Below, in pieces: positions 9,501-17,600 of a DNA stretch of 64,000 bases; within the stretch, counting starts at the first letter, position 1; each line of letters begins with the position of its first letter. This DNA comes from Luteolibacter sp. Y139. Lineage in GTDB: Bacteria; Verrucomicrobiota; Verrucomicrobiia; Verrucomicrobiales; Akkermansiaceae. A program made the translations under genes and the position numbers. Under the pieces are notes generated by a model. It had not been told where the DNA came from and made no database searches. It was given only the letters and a program-made list of their open reading frames with translations. The DNA lies in assembly GCF_038066715.1 (NCBI RefSeq), contig NZ_JBBUKT010000007.1, forward strand, positions 309,826 to 373,825. Reading direction: 5' to 3'.

Positions 9501-10365
9501 GGCCGCGCCGGTGGTGTTCGAGGGCAATGCTCCGGCGGACCTGGAAGCGAATGTCGAGTTGGCCGGGCTGTTGCATGAGCGTCCGCAAGCGCGGCCCGCC
9601 GAGGTCAAGGCGTGGCTGGGTGAGCCGAATGCGATCAAGGGCCCCACAGAGGCCGTCTTCGGTCGTCGCAGCGGCAGCCATTTGCTGGTGGTCGGCCAGT
9701 CGGACGAGCGGGTGGGAACGCTGTTGGAAGTGGCAACGCTTTCGCTGGCGGCCGGGCTGCCGGCAGATGGAGCGCGCTTCGTGATTCTCGATGGGAGCGG
9801 TGCTTCGAAGCGGCTGGTCTCGACTTTGCCGCATGAGGTGAAGGTCGTCGGCCCGGCGGGCGTGACGGATGCCTTTGGCGAACTGGCCGCGGAACTCGCG
9901 AAGCGGAATGCGGGTGAGGCTGAAGGGCCGGAGATCTTCGTGGTCGTTCATGGCCTGCAACGGTTCAAGAAGCTGCGGCAGGAGGATGATTATTTGTTCT
10001 CGATGGACGATGGTCCCTCGGGTCCGAACCCGGCGAAGGTGCTGGCGGATCTCGCCAGCGAAGGTGGTGCCGCAGGAATCCATCTCCTCGCGGGCGTCGA
10101 TACCTGGAACAACGTCGGCCGCTGGTTGCCGCGCAAGGTGATGGCGGAGTTCGAGATGCGCGTGCTGTTCCAGATGAGCGCGAACGATTCCGCGAACCTG
10201 ATCGACTCGCCTGCGGCGGGGAACCTCGGGCTGCATCGTGCGCTGCTCTATAATGAAGCGCATGGCACCACCGAGACCTTCCGGCCTTATGCCGAACCCG
10301 AAGGGGATTGGTGGGAGAAGGCAGCTGAACAGATGAAGGCGGGCGCGGTGGGAGCGGCGAAGTGA
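6487..10365 (+). CDS. FtsK/SpoIIIE (EssC/EccC-like) membrane ATPase
   Basis: About 1292 residues. In order: an N-terminal charged coiled coil (about 1-210), two membrane helices (about 220-240 and 256-279), a second coiled coil to about 470, and a degenerate ATPase-like domain without Walker A (about 512-655). Then comes an intact FtsK/SpoIIIE domain with GKTGSGKS at 767-774 and LLMIDEFQEIF (Asp 874), and a third, degenerate domain (about 1057-1290). Two TM plus tandem RecA-like domains is the plan of type VII secretion ATPases, here without FHA domains and with a single canonical ATP site. FtsK gamma and a four-TM N-terminus are absent, so it is not the division translocase. Start chosen at 6487; GTG 6496 is an alternative. 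It overlaps the preceding 70-residue gene. Confidence 0.85.
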   Translation: MPTVTDPLHPERVRELLLRLQAAISSISGREAALTRAHAASVLVARRHATARREAGEVDRAARQKRLMAHSDSEQEAVVIKYEARRSWMNRAAQSAHAGLAKRVRNEKDRHVGLRQAQTMRSKEEAKELWERARQDHREFAQGISADLEETAATARGAVKVLRGFQPWFSLMLRKGKFVKGDEADTSKDRETLQGESQRRLAEAGRQLDSLKRNPLAALFRFVPLTALLVVIGGVFGYLIYSAPDRAAAWAAQKPKLLMALLIPCALHFLSTLLLFPAVRRMAITLQSSRNLGAGAAAVSESKVTALGESLKREVAQQSAGLSETLRGSEEIGQDLMQQGRRKIEAQVARLPAKAEALHRRNLSHVADRMHQAVSNFEAQSKAEDAARDAEYAAAVGAADVTREEGLNQLLGEWEEQVKPAYAELSVLAEQADSRFPEWSESWVGTWTPPESSERVVPFGKLVVSLKELAGGMPESDRFTLDGPAEFEVPLALGFPDRGSVLLEGDASAAASAINEIVLRVLTTHPAGRAMFTLIDPVGLGKDFAGLMHLGDYEETLIHGRIWTQTTQIEERLAEVNEHIEKVIQMYLRNEYATLDEYNEHAGTVAEKHRFVVISGFPAGFSEVASKRLLSIATSGARCGVYLLMHRDPRQQVEPALADALEKACLRLVPQGDAFAVASLPAGGNHAVLAPPPKGELETTLVHRLGQASIDSNRVEVPFSHISPPESEWWKNSTGDELRVPIGRSGAKKFQMLALGKGTRQHALIAGKTGSGKSTLFHVMITNLALQCSPDEVEFYLVDFKKGVEFKCYGSKRLPHAKVVAIESDREFGLSVLHRVDEELRRRGELFRKAGAQDVAGYRKATGLPLPRTLLMIDEFQEIFTEDDAVAQSASLLLDRIVRQGRAFGIHVILGSQTLGGAYTLARATIGQMVVRIALQCNEADAYLIMDDDNPAPRLLTRPGEGIYNDNAGALAANSPFQTVWLSEDERNRLLDRVTEMAAEQGRKPAAPVVFEGNAPADLEANVELAGLLHERPQARPAEVKAWLGEPNAIKGPTEAVFGRRSGSHLLVVGQSDERVGTLLEVATLSLAAGLPADGARFVILDGSGASKRLVSTLPHEVKVVGPAGVTDAFGELAAELAKRNAGEAEGPEIFVVVHGLQRFKKLRQEDDYLFSMDDGPSGPNPAKVLADLASEGGAAGIHLLAGVDTWNNVGRWLPRKVMAEFEMRVLFQMSANDSANLIDSPAAGNLGLHRALLYNEAHGTTETFRPYAEPEGDWWEKAAEQMKAGAVGAAK

Positions 10366-10396
10366 TTCGCCGTTCCGGCGTCGAGCGGGCAAAGAA

Positions 10397-10425
10397 AAAG
10401 CCGTGGGCTTTCGGCCCGCGGCTTT
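10397..10425. terminator. Bidirectional rho-independent terminator
   Basis: An 12-base arm (10397-10408, AAAGCCGTGGGC) pairs with 10414-10425 (GCCCGCGGCTTT), with one G-U pair and a 5-base loop. A short T-rich run follows on the plus strand and an A-rich run precedes it, so it can end the FtsK-like operon and the convergent 140-residue gene. Confidence 0.75.
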
Positions 10426-10450
10426 CTTGTTTGAATTTCTAGAAGGGATC

Positions 10451-10873
10451 TCAGAACCCGATCATCGAGACCAGCTCCGCGTCGTCGTACTTGGCGAGAT
10501 GGTCGGAGGCTTCGAGGAGGACTTCGTTTTCGAAGTCATCCTGCAGCGCGGCGAGCGAGGCGTCCGGGGCGTTGACCTTGACCATCTTCTCGTTGCCAGC
10601 GCCGGTCCCGGGGTGGGACTGGAGCGTGAGGACGACTGCGACCAGGGCGGCGGCTCCGGCGAGGGAGGTGCCGATGGCGGCGGGGATCCAGATGCGGCTC
10701 CACCATGGTTTCTCCTGCCCGGCGAGGCGGGCGGCGCGGACGACGTTGTCGGCGAAATTCGGGCTGGGCCGCGCGGAGCGGCTTTCCCGGAGGAGTTCCC
10801 AGACGGGATCCTTTTCAAGGCCGTTGACGAGGTCCTGTTCGAAGTCGCTGGAGGAGTGTGAGTCGCGCTTCAT
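10451..10873 (-). CDS. Single-pass membrane protein, anti-sigma-like
   Basis: A 140-residue protein with a soluble N-terminal part carrying DPVWELLRESRSARPSPNFADNVVRAARL (positions about 22-51, given here as a landmark), one membrane helix at about 64-83 (AAIGTSLAGAAALVAVVLTL), and a C-terminal tail of about 55 residues. This PxFAxxVxRxxR followed by one TM is common in small verrucomicrobial proteins next to ECF sigma factors, and some act as anti-sigma factors. No sigma gene is adjacent here, so the role is open. It lies 61 bases downstream of queE on the same strand and may be cotranscribed with it. Confidence 0.6.
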   Translation of the reverse strand: MKRDSHSSSDFEQDLVNGLEKDPVWELLRESRSARPSPNFADNVVRAARLAGQEKPWWSRIWIPAAIGTSLAGAAALVAVVLTLQSHPGTGAGNEKMVKVNAPDASLAALQDDFENEVLLEASDHLAKYDDAELVSMIGF

Positions 10874-10934
10874 GGTGACGAGATAGTTTCTGGCGGAAGT
10901 AACCTACTTGCGAGGCAAAAGTTGCTGCGGGATT

Positions 10935-11687
10935 TCAGACGCCCCGCTTGTCCCCCCATAGCCGGACGTGGAGGCGGTCGCAGAAGCGCCAGCCGTGCGT
11001 CATGCACGGGCCGGTGAGGGCGAGGCCGTGCCGGTCGAGTTCGGCGGCACTGCGGCCCTCTGGCATGATCAACACCTTGCTGGCGGGAATGTTGTGCCCG
11101 GTGGTGAAGGCGAGGATTTCCGCCACGTCCTCCTCGCCGCGGGCGACGAACTTGAACCAGGCCTTGGGGTCCGTAGCGAAGGAGTCGATGACCGCCGGGA
11201 CGGTGCGCAGGCGGGCTTCCATCCCGGAATTCGCCAGCTTGGGCGAGACATTGAACTGATTCACCGCGGCGCGGAATTCGGGCGTGGGCGGCTTGGTGCC
11301 ATTGGTTTCCACCTCGAAGACGTAGGCCGGGTCGATGGCTCTCAGGCCTTGGATGACCTCCAGCCACGCCTCCTGCTGGAGCAAGGGTTCGCCGCCGGTG
11401 AGCACCACGCGGCGACAGGGAAAGGCGGCCACGCGGGAAACGACTTCCGCGGCGGGGACCTCGATCGTCACGTCAGCCTTGCGATGCTTCCGGTAGGCCG
11501 GGTCGGCGTCCTTGTCGTGCTTCCACGGGGTCCCCTCGAAATTCCAGGTGTGGTCGGTGTCGCACCAGCGGCAGTGGAGGTTGCAGAGCGAGGCCCGGAT
11601 GAAAACGGCCGGGAGACCTGCGGAGACGCCTTCCCCCTGCAGGGTAAAAAAGATTTCGGGGCCGTCGTTGAGGCGGGCGAGGAGCAT
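10935..11687 (-). CDS. queE: 7-carboxy-7-deazaguanine synthase
   Basis: A 250-residue radical SAM enzyme that converts 6-carboxytetrahydropterin to 7-carboxy-7-deazaguanine in queuosine synthesis. The [4Fe-4S] ligands are C35, C39 and C42 (LCNLHCRWCDTDHTW). FTLQGEG (14-20) precedes them and VVLTGGEPLLQQ is the SAM-binding GGEP motif; FEVETNGT and FNVSPKLANSG follow. The ATG at 11685-11687 is chosen because the family begins a few residues before the FxTxQGEG motif; a longer frame adds 34 unlike residues. Other queuosine genes are not adjacent. Confidence 0.93.
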   Translation of the reverse strand: MLLARLNDGPEIFFTLQGEGVSAGLPAVFIRASLCNLHCRWCDTDHTWNFEGTPWKHDKDADPAYRKHRKADVTIEVPAAEVVSRVAAFPCRRVVLTGGEPLLQQEAWLEVIQGLRAIDPAYVFEVETNGTKPPTPEFRAAVNQFNVSPKLANSGMEARLRTVPAVIDSFATDPKAWFKFVARGEEDVAEILAFTTGHNIPASKVLIMPEGRSAAELDRHGLALTGPCMTHGWRFCDRLHVRLWGDKRGV

Positions 11688-11728
11688 GGGGAGACGATGA
11701 ACGCCTCCCGTGCGTCCGCCAAGGCCGG

Positions 11729-13093
11729 TCACTGGCCGAAGAACTTCTTCATCGCCTTCTGCTCGTCGGGATCGAGCGCGTCCTTCCAAACGCGGTCGCC
11801 GCCGTCGCCGGTGGCACCGGCCTCACCGCCAGCGTGCGAGCCGACGGCCGACTTGTCCACGTCGTGCTCGCCATCCTGAAGCTGGAGCAGGTCGCCGGGC
11901 AGGGAGCGGGAAAGATCTTTCGACTCAAGGCCGGTCAGGTCGCCGGTATCGAGCTTCTTGCCCTCGGCACCGAGCATGCCGGGAGAATGGCCGGGGCCGC
12001 GGTCCACGCCGCCCTTGCCCGCGCCTTCGCCGTCCTTGTCGCCATCCTTGTCACCGTCACCACTGCCGCCGCCTTTTCCTTTGCCGTCACCGTCGAGCAG
12101 CTCATCGAGCCATTCGTCGCCCTGGCAATCGCCGCCTTGGCAGTCCTTGCAGGCCTTGCCGGCTTTTTTCATGGCGTCGCGGAGTTGCTGAAGCTGGTCC
12201 GGCGGGATCTGGCCGAGATTCTTTGGGTCGAGTTGCTTGAGCTGGTCGAGAAGCTTGGAGTTCGGCTTGAGCGCGCCGTTCTGGAGGCCTTGCAGGGCCT
12301 GGTCGAACTGGTTCAGGAGCTTCTCCTTGTCCGCCGCGGACATGCCGCCGGCATTCTTTTCGAGGTTTCCGAGCGCCTTGTCTGCCCGTTCGAGCTCGCG
12401 CTCGAGCTTGTCCACCTGAGAGGTGTGCTCCTTTTTCAAGCTATCGGTGGCTTCGAGGGAGGAATGGCTGAACCAATCCTCTTCCTTCTGCGCGCGAAGC
12501 TCCTCGAGCTTCTTCTTCATTTCTTCGATGTAGGTCTCATCGAGGGTCTTATCTTCATCGAGGCGCTGGAGGTCGGATTCCAGCTTGGCCCATGCGAGCG
12601 GCTCGTCCTTGTCGACGACGGGATTGGTGCGGGCGGAGACCGGGAAAAAGAGTCCGGCGACGAGGAAGAGGAGCGCGGCGAAGGGCGGGATCAGGACCCG
12701 CTGCCAATGCCACTCGACGCCAGCATCCACCTTCGGTGGCAATTCCGGCCAAGGGGCGACGCCAGCCTTCGCGGCGGACAGGGCATTGCGGAGGCGCATC
12801 GAGGCTTCGATGCGCACCAGCGATTGCTCCGGCTTTTCAAAGCGGCGGCGTGCGACCAGCCACGCGATGCCGGCGAGCAGCGCGACGGTGCCGAAGGCTG
12901 ACAGGCCAAGCACCCAGGCCTGGGAGTCCGGTGCCTCGCGACGGATCAAAAGCAGCACACAGGCGCCTACCAAGCCGACCGTCACCAGCGGCGTCGAGAG
13001 GGTCTGGATCCACCAGGCGAGGTTGATCTTTCGGGCCACGGCAGCGGCGTGGCGAGTCCACGCGTCGCGAAGCTTTTCCGAGGGAGTTTGCAT
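11729..13093 (-). CDS. Membrane protein with coiled coil and Gly/Asp/Lys-rich linker
   Basis: A 454-residue protein I cannot place in a named family with certainty. Three membrane helices lie near the N-terminus (about 31-50, 61-82 and 131-152). They are followed by a coiled coil (KLESDLQRLDEDKTLDE onwards, 165-270), a Gln/Leu helical stretch, a small Cys cluster CKDCQGGDC, and a long low-complexity acidic Gly/Asp/Lys repeat (about 335-370). The tail ends in ALDPDEQKAMKKFFGQ. The plan resembles DUF4175-like or BatB/BatC-associated proteins often found with MoxR/DUF58 clusters in this phylum, but those genes are not visible here. It lies 41 bases upstream of queE on the same strand. Confidence 0.65.
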   Translation of the reverse strand: MQTPSEKLRDAWTRHAAAVARKINLAWWIQTLSTPLVTVGLVGACVLLLIRREAPDSQAWVLGLSAFGTVALLAGIAWLVARRRFEKPEQSLVRIEASMRLRNALSAAKAGVAPWPELPPKVDAGVEWHWQRVLIPPFAALLFLVAGLFFPVSARTNPVVDKDEPLAWAKLESDLQRLDEDKTLDETYIEEMKKKLEELRAQKEEDWFSHSSLEATDSLKKEHTSQVDKLERELERADKALGNLEKNAGGMSAADKEKLLNQFDQALQGLQNGALKPNSKLLDQLKQLDPKNLGQIPPDQLQQLRDAMKKAGKACKDCQGGDCQGDEWLDELLDGDGKGKGGGSGDGDKDGDKDGEGAGKGGVDRGPGHSPGMLGAEGKKLDTGDLTGLESKDLSRSLPGDLLQLQDGEHDVDKSAVGSHAGGEAGATGDGGDRVWKDALDPDEQKAMKKFFGQ

Positions 13094-13209
13094 GATCCGG
13101 TTGCTAGACTAACCCCACAGGGCGGGATCGCGATGTGAAAAATACGTGATTTTCCATTCGGCCGATCACAACTTGCGAATCCCCGTGCCCGCGGGTTTGA
13201 TGGGCCCAA

Positions 13210-13851
13210 ATGAGCGAACTGCCCGCCAAGCCGGATTCCGAGAGCTTTGCCAAGAGGATCGTTGAGTCGATCGTCGGCGCGATTTCCCGCATTCCGACCA
13301 CGGAGATGACGGAGAGCCCGATGCCGGACGAGGCCGCCCGGACCATCGCGCGCCAGGCGGCGCTCAAGGCTGCAGCGACGGCAGGCACGCTGGGCTTGCC
13401 TGCGGGACCGCTTGGCTGGCTGACCATCGTTCCCGAGATGATGAAGGTCTGGCAGATCCAGACACAGATGGTGGCGGATCTTGCCGGCGTGTATGGCCAG
13501 ACCGCGTGCCTGTCGCGCGAGCAGATGACCTACTGTCTGTTCCGCCACGGCGCGGCGATGGCCGTCCGCGATCTGGTGGTGCGGGTGGGAGAGCGCTACC
13601 TCATCAAGGAGGTCTCGCTGAAGGCGTTCCAAGCCATTGCGCAGCGGATCGGCCTCAAGATCTCGCAGCGCGCGCTTGGCAAGGCGTTCTCACGCTGGGT
13701 GCCAGTCGTGGGTGCGGTCGGTGTTGCCGGCTACGCGTACTTCGATACGGCTCAGGTGGCGAAGACGGCGATCGATCTGTTCGAGAAAGGCATCGAGCCG
13801 CCGGAGCCGGAGATGAAGCGGATCGGCGGCGGGCCGCCGCCTTTGCCGTGA
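13210..13851 (+). CDS. EcsC-family protein
   Basis: A 213-residue protein with the EcsC-type pattern: an N-terminal helical part, a hydrophobic stretch AGTLGLPAGPLGWLTIVPEM (about 58-77), then MKVWQIQTQMVADLAGVYG. A second hydrophobic helix follows near the end (WVPVVGAVGVAGYAYFDTAQ, about 162-181). EcsC-like proteins are membrane-associated and of unclear biochemical role. The gene stands alone between the divergent membrane protein and a convergent secreted protein. Translation starts at an ATG with no strong ribosome binding site. Confidence 0.75.
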   Translation: MSELPAKPDSESFAKRIVESIVGAISRIPTTEMTESPMPDEAARTIARQAALKAAATAGTLGLPAGPLGWLTIVPEMMKVWQIQTQMVADLAGVYGQTACLSREQMTYCLFRHGAAMAVRDLVVRVGERYLIKEVSLKAFQAIAQRIGLKISQRALGKAFSRWVPVVGAVGVAGYAYFDTAQVAKTAIDLFEKGIEPPEPEMKRIGGGPPPLP

Positions 13852-13877
13852 TCGCGGGGGCTCAATCCCGGTGCGCG

Positions 13878-13920
13878 AGTCCAGTATTCCAGTATGCCTA
13901 TGACACTGGATTACTGGACT
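13878..13920. repeat. Palindrome with conserved GCCTA loop (copy 1)
   Basis: Arms 13878-13893 and 13905-13920 pair over 16 positions with one central mismatch; the arm core is TCCAGTA-TCCAGT. The 11-base loop reads ATGCCTATGAC. It sits between two convergent genes. Related copies with different stem sequences but similar loops are at 26210-26250 and 26502-26546. Confidence 0.75.
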
Positions 13921-13925
13921 GCCGC

Positions 13926-14684
13926 TCAAGGTGCAGCCGCCTCTTCTGCGGGGCGGCGCAACACGACCTTTTGAAGGAAGCCGGAGCGTCCGCCGTCGCT
14001 ATTGGTGAAGAAGTCGGCATTGCTCTTCAGCACGATGAGCTGGACCTGTTCCTTCGGGTTCACCGCGAGCAGATTGTTTTCCTGCATCTTCCACTTGCCC
14101 TGGTTGTCGTAGGCGAGTTCGTAAATGACCTGGCCGTCTTCCTGAGGTGGCACCACGAAGGAATCCTTGGTGCCCATTTCCTTCACGGCCTTGCCATTGC
14201 AGCGCATGGCGATCTTCACCGGGCTGTAGTTCAGGATCCGGAGTTGGCCGAGCGGAAGCTTGGTCGGGTCATCATCAATGACATAGGTCTGGTAGGTCCC
14301 GGCACTGAGCGGCGCGATGAGCACGGTGACGCGGGTCGAACCGGCGGGCACCTTGGCGAGGGCGACCAGGGTTGGGTCCTTCTTCCGGAGTTCGGCCAGC
14401 TCGGGCGGAATCGCGGCGGTATTCTGAGAGCCCTCGGTGGCCTTGGCCGCGGTGGCGGGATCCTGATGAATCTCCATCACCTCCGGACCGGAATAGCGGA
14501 CGGGCTTCGAATAGCGGAAGGCGAGGGCGGTGACGGGCTCGCCCTTGCCAGCGGACTTCAAGGTAAGGCCCGGAATGTCTTCGCCCCACGAGACGAGGTC
14601 GGCTTTGACAGAGACCTGAGCCGTGGCGGCCGAGGCGAGGGCAACGGCGGCGACGAAGGCGAGCGTGAGAAGCTTAGATTTCAT
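13926..14684 (-). CDS. Secreted protein paired with Verru_Chthon A
   Basis: A 252-residue protein with a clear Sec signal peptide (MKSKLLTLAFVAAVALASAATA, cleaved near AQ at 22-24). The mature part is mostly beta-strand (VTALAFRYSKPVRYSGPEV; VTVLIAPLSAGTYQTYVID) and contains no motif I recognise. The ATG at 14682-14684 overlaps the stop of the upstream Verru_Chthon A gene by 11 bases, so the two are coupled and probably work together at the envelope. Conserved Verru_Chthon cassettes have further pseudopilin-like members (B, C, D); this protein lacks a prepilin-like N-terminus and is not one of them. Confidence 0.75.
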   Translation of the reverse strand: MKSKLLTLAFVAAVALASAATAQVSVKADLVSWGEDIPGLTLKSAGKGEPVTALAFRYSKPVRYSGPEVMEIHQDPATAAKATEGSQNTAAIPPELAELRKKDPTLVALAKVPAGSTRVTVLIAPLSAGTYQTYVIDDDPTKLPLGQLRILNYSPVKIAMRCNGKAVKEMGTKDSFVVPPQEDGQVIYELAYDNQGKWKMQENNLLAVNPKEQVQLIVLKSNADFFTNSDGGRSGFLQKVVLRRPAEEAAAP

Positions 14685-17600
14685 TCGGAGAAAGCCAACG
14701 GAAGGAGACAACTTGGAAGCGACGGCCGAACTTCTGGTTGATGGCCGTGAGGGCGGTACCGCGATCGGTGGGAACATTGGCCGAATCGAGGTATTCCGGC
14801 AAGCGCTGGACCACCGCCTCGCACCAGGCCTTGGCGGCCGGGTTGCCGGTCTCGGGATCAAGCGATTCGCCGTAGGCGCGGATGCGGAAGGTGTCCGAGC
14901 GGGCGCTGAGCGAGGGGCCGATGACCTGGAGCAGATCGGCCTGGGTGATCCAGCCCGGGATGCCGGTGGAGCGGAAGCCCTGCTCGCGCTTGTAGCGGGC
15001 GTCGCTCAGCATCTGCCGGTCGGCGATGATGCTGGCGACCGAGCCGGGATTGAGGTCGTGCGAAGTCGGAGGCCAGGTGCCGTCAGCGGGGCCACTGCTG
15101 CTGCTGCCGGTATTCGGGATGGAGGTGGTGTCGGATCCGACGAGATCGGCGCGGGGAGCCGTGCCTTCGGCCTGCATGTTGACCCGGTCTTCCGCGAGAT
15201 TGATATCGGAGAAGACGGTCTTGGTGCCATCCGGAGTGATGTTGGACCCGGCATTGTCCAAGGCGCTCTGAAGGGCTCCGCTGCGGCTGAGTTCCTTATT
15301 CGTGGTAAGGGCGACTAAGGCGCGATTGACGAAGTGCGAGAGTGAAACGAAGGGGCCGCGCATCCGCACCTGGCGGGTGATCTCGGTGGAAATCGCATCG
15401 ATCTGCGCATCGGTCAGGCGGCGGTAGCCGGAGAACGAATCGCCGCTGCTGCCGGTGGGGGGCTGCACGGAACCGCTGAGCTGTTCCAAGCTGCGCGGGT
15501 AAAGGGCGCCTTCACTGCTTCCCGCGCCATCGGCGGGATGGGAGAGATACTTGCTGCCGGCGAGCAAGGCCTTCCATGCGTCCTTCTCGACCGAGTTCAC
15601 GTTGTGAGCTCCATTGACCAGCAGACGCGCGGCTGCCGCCTTGCCGTCCGTGAGGTCATTGCGCTTGTCGTCGGGATTCCACACGACCATCCGGTCATTG
15701 AGCGGAACCGAGGAACCGCTGCGCGGGATCGTGGAGAAGTAGTAGGTGTCCCACAGCGCAGTGTTCAGCAGGTAGGACATGTCATAGTAGTTGGTCGTGG
15801 CGGAGGTGGCGACGGTGAAGTTCGTGATGGTGAAGTCCATGCGGTTCGCCTGGATGCTGTTCCGTCGCATCACGAAGGGTGTGGCATAGGAGTTACCCAC
15901 TGCGTTTCCGGGCTGGTGGCCGACCGAGACGTAGTAGTCATCGGCGGTCAGGTCGGCGTGTTGGAGTTGGGCAATCGATGCCAGCTGCTGCGGCGGACTG
16001 AAGAGAATGGTCTGCTTGGTATCGAATGGCGAGCGGCCCCATGGCATGGGCGAGATGCTCAGATTCCGCGTGAAGTCGCTGCCGGTGTCCTTGCCCGGTG
16101 CCACGAAAGGCAGCGTCGCCGCGCTATTGGCGATCTGCATGAAGTAGGGAGGCGGATTGTAGGAGATGATCGGCTTGCGGAAGCGGGTCGCCTGCAAGTT
16201 GAAGTCAGTGAAGGTCCGCAGCGTGGAACTGCGCAGGCCGAGCTGGTCCGCCGATGGCAGGATCGAGACGTAGTCGGCTCCGGGTTGGCTCACCTGGAAG
16301 CTGTAGAGCTGGAGCGGCACCGGCTCGGTGAACTTCTTGGCGAGGTCGGTGGTGAATTTCCGCTGGGTGACGTCGAAGGGTGCGTTGTCGAGTTCGAAGC
16401 GCTCGATCTTGCGAAGCAGGGTGGAGGCGGAGCTGCCGGTGCGGAGCTCGACATTGACCTGCGTGGTGGTGGCGTCCTCGCGGACATCCAGATTAAGCGT
16501 GGAGCCGGCGGAGATGGTATTGACGGCGCTGTGGTCGAGGAGCACGCAGTTGGCAAAGTTCGCCGGGCTGCTGGAGGAAAACGCTCCCATGGAAACGGTC
16601 ACCCGCGAGGTGCTGTTCTGGGGGCGCAGGACAGGGGTGGAGATCGTGAAGGCGCGAGCCTCGCCGGGTGGCAGGGTGGTCGCAGGGATGGAGAAGACGG
16701 CATTGTTCAGCACCGCGGGTTCCGAGGCGTTTTGCGGCACATAGGCGGGCTGGCCTGAGGCTCCCCAGATCCGGCTCGGCTTGCGGGCAGGATCGGTGTT
16801 ATTCTTGATCTCCAGCTCCAGCGGGCTGGTCCACTTCAGCGGGTAGGAATAGGGATTTGCCAGCGAGACCGCGACCTTCGCGCAGGGCAGGCAGCGATAG
16901 CCATCGGCTGTGCCACTGGGTACCAGCTTCACGCCGAAGAGCAGGCGCAGGTCCGTGATGATGGGGCCGATGGCCGCCTGGGTGTCGGAGCTGGCGGCTT
17001 TGACCGTACCATCCGTCATCCGGCCGGAGAGATCGCTGAAGTCCTTCACGGTCGACCACTTCGGGCCCTTGAGGCGGTTGGCCACGACGGCCGGGACGAG
17101 GTTGGTATTCGGGACCGGCGAGTTGACGACGCCGGGGATGGCGGTGGTCGGAAGTCCGGCGCTGAGATAGGCTGAGAGATCCAGCCGGAGTCCGCCCTGC
17201 AAGACATCGCACAGCACGCCGAAGCTGTCGGCGGTGGCGGAGTGGAAATTGTTCTGGAGAGGTGAGTTTGAATCGCCGCCGATGGTGGAATCCAGCAGGG
17301 CGGCCTCATTGGAACTGACCACACGGGGCAGAAGCTCCTCAGCGCCCGAGCCGGGTTTCGGGTAGCTGCCGAAGCCCGCGACGGTTTCCCAGCCGCGCCG
17401 CGGGGCCGCGAGGTCGGCGTAGGTGAGCTTGGCATTTCCCTCGACCGCAGCTTCCAGATTCAGCTTCGCCTTCACCCCTTCGTCGCCGATCCACCAGGCT
17501 TGGCGGCCGGTCGGGGACTTGCCGCTGCCGGAGTCCTGAATCTCCACCAGCGGGGCGCTGACGTAGTCATCGATCTGGCCGCTGCCGACGGTGTGCCTTC

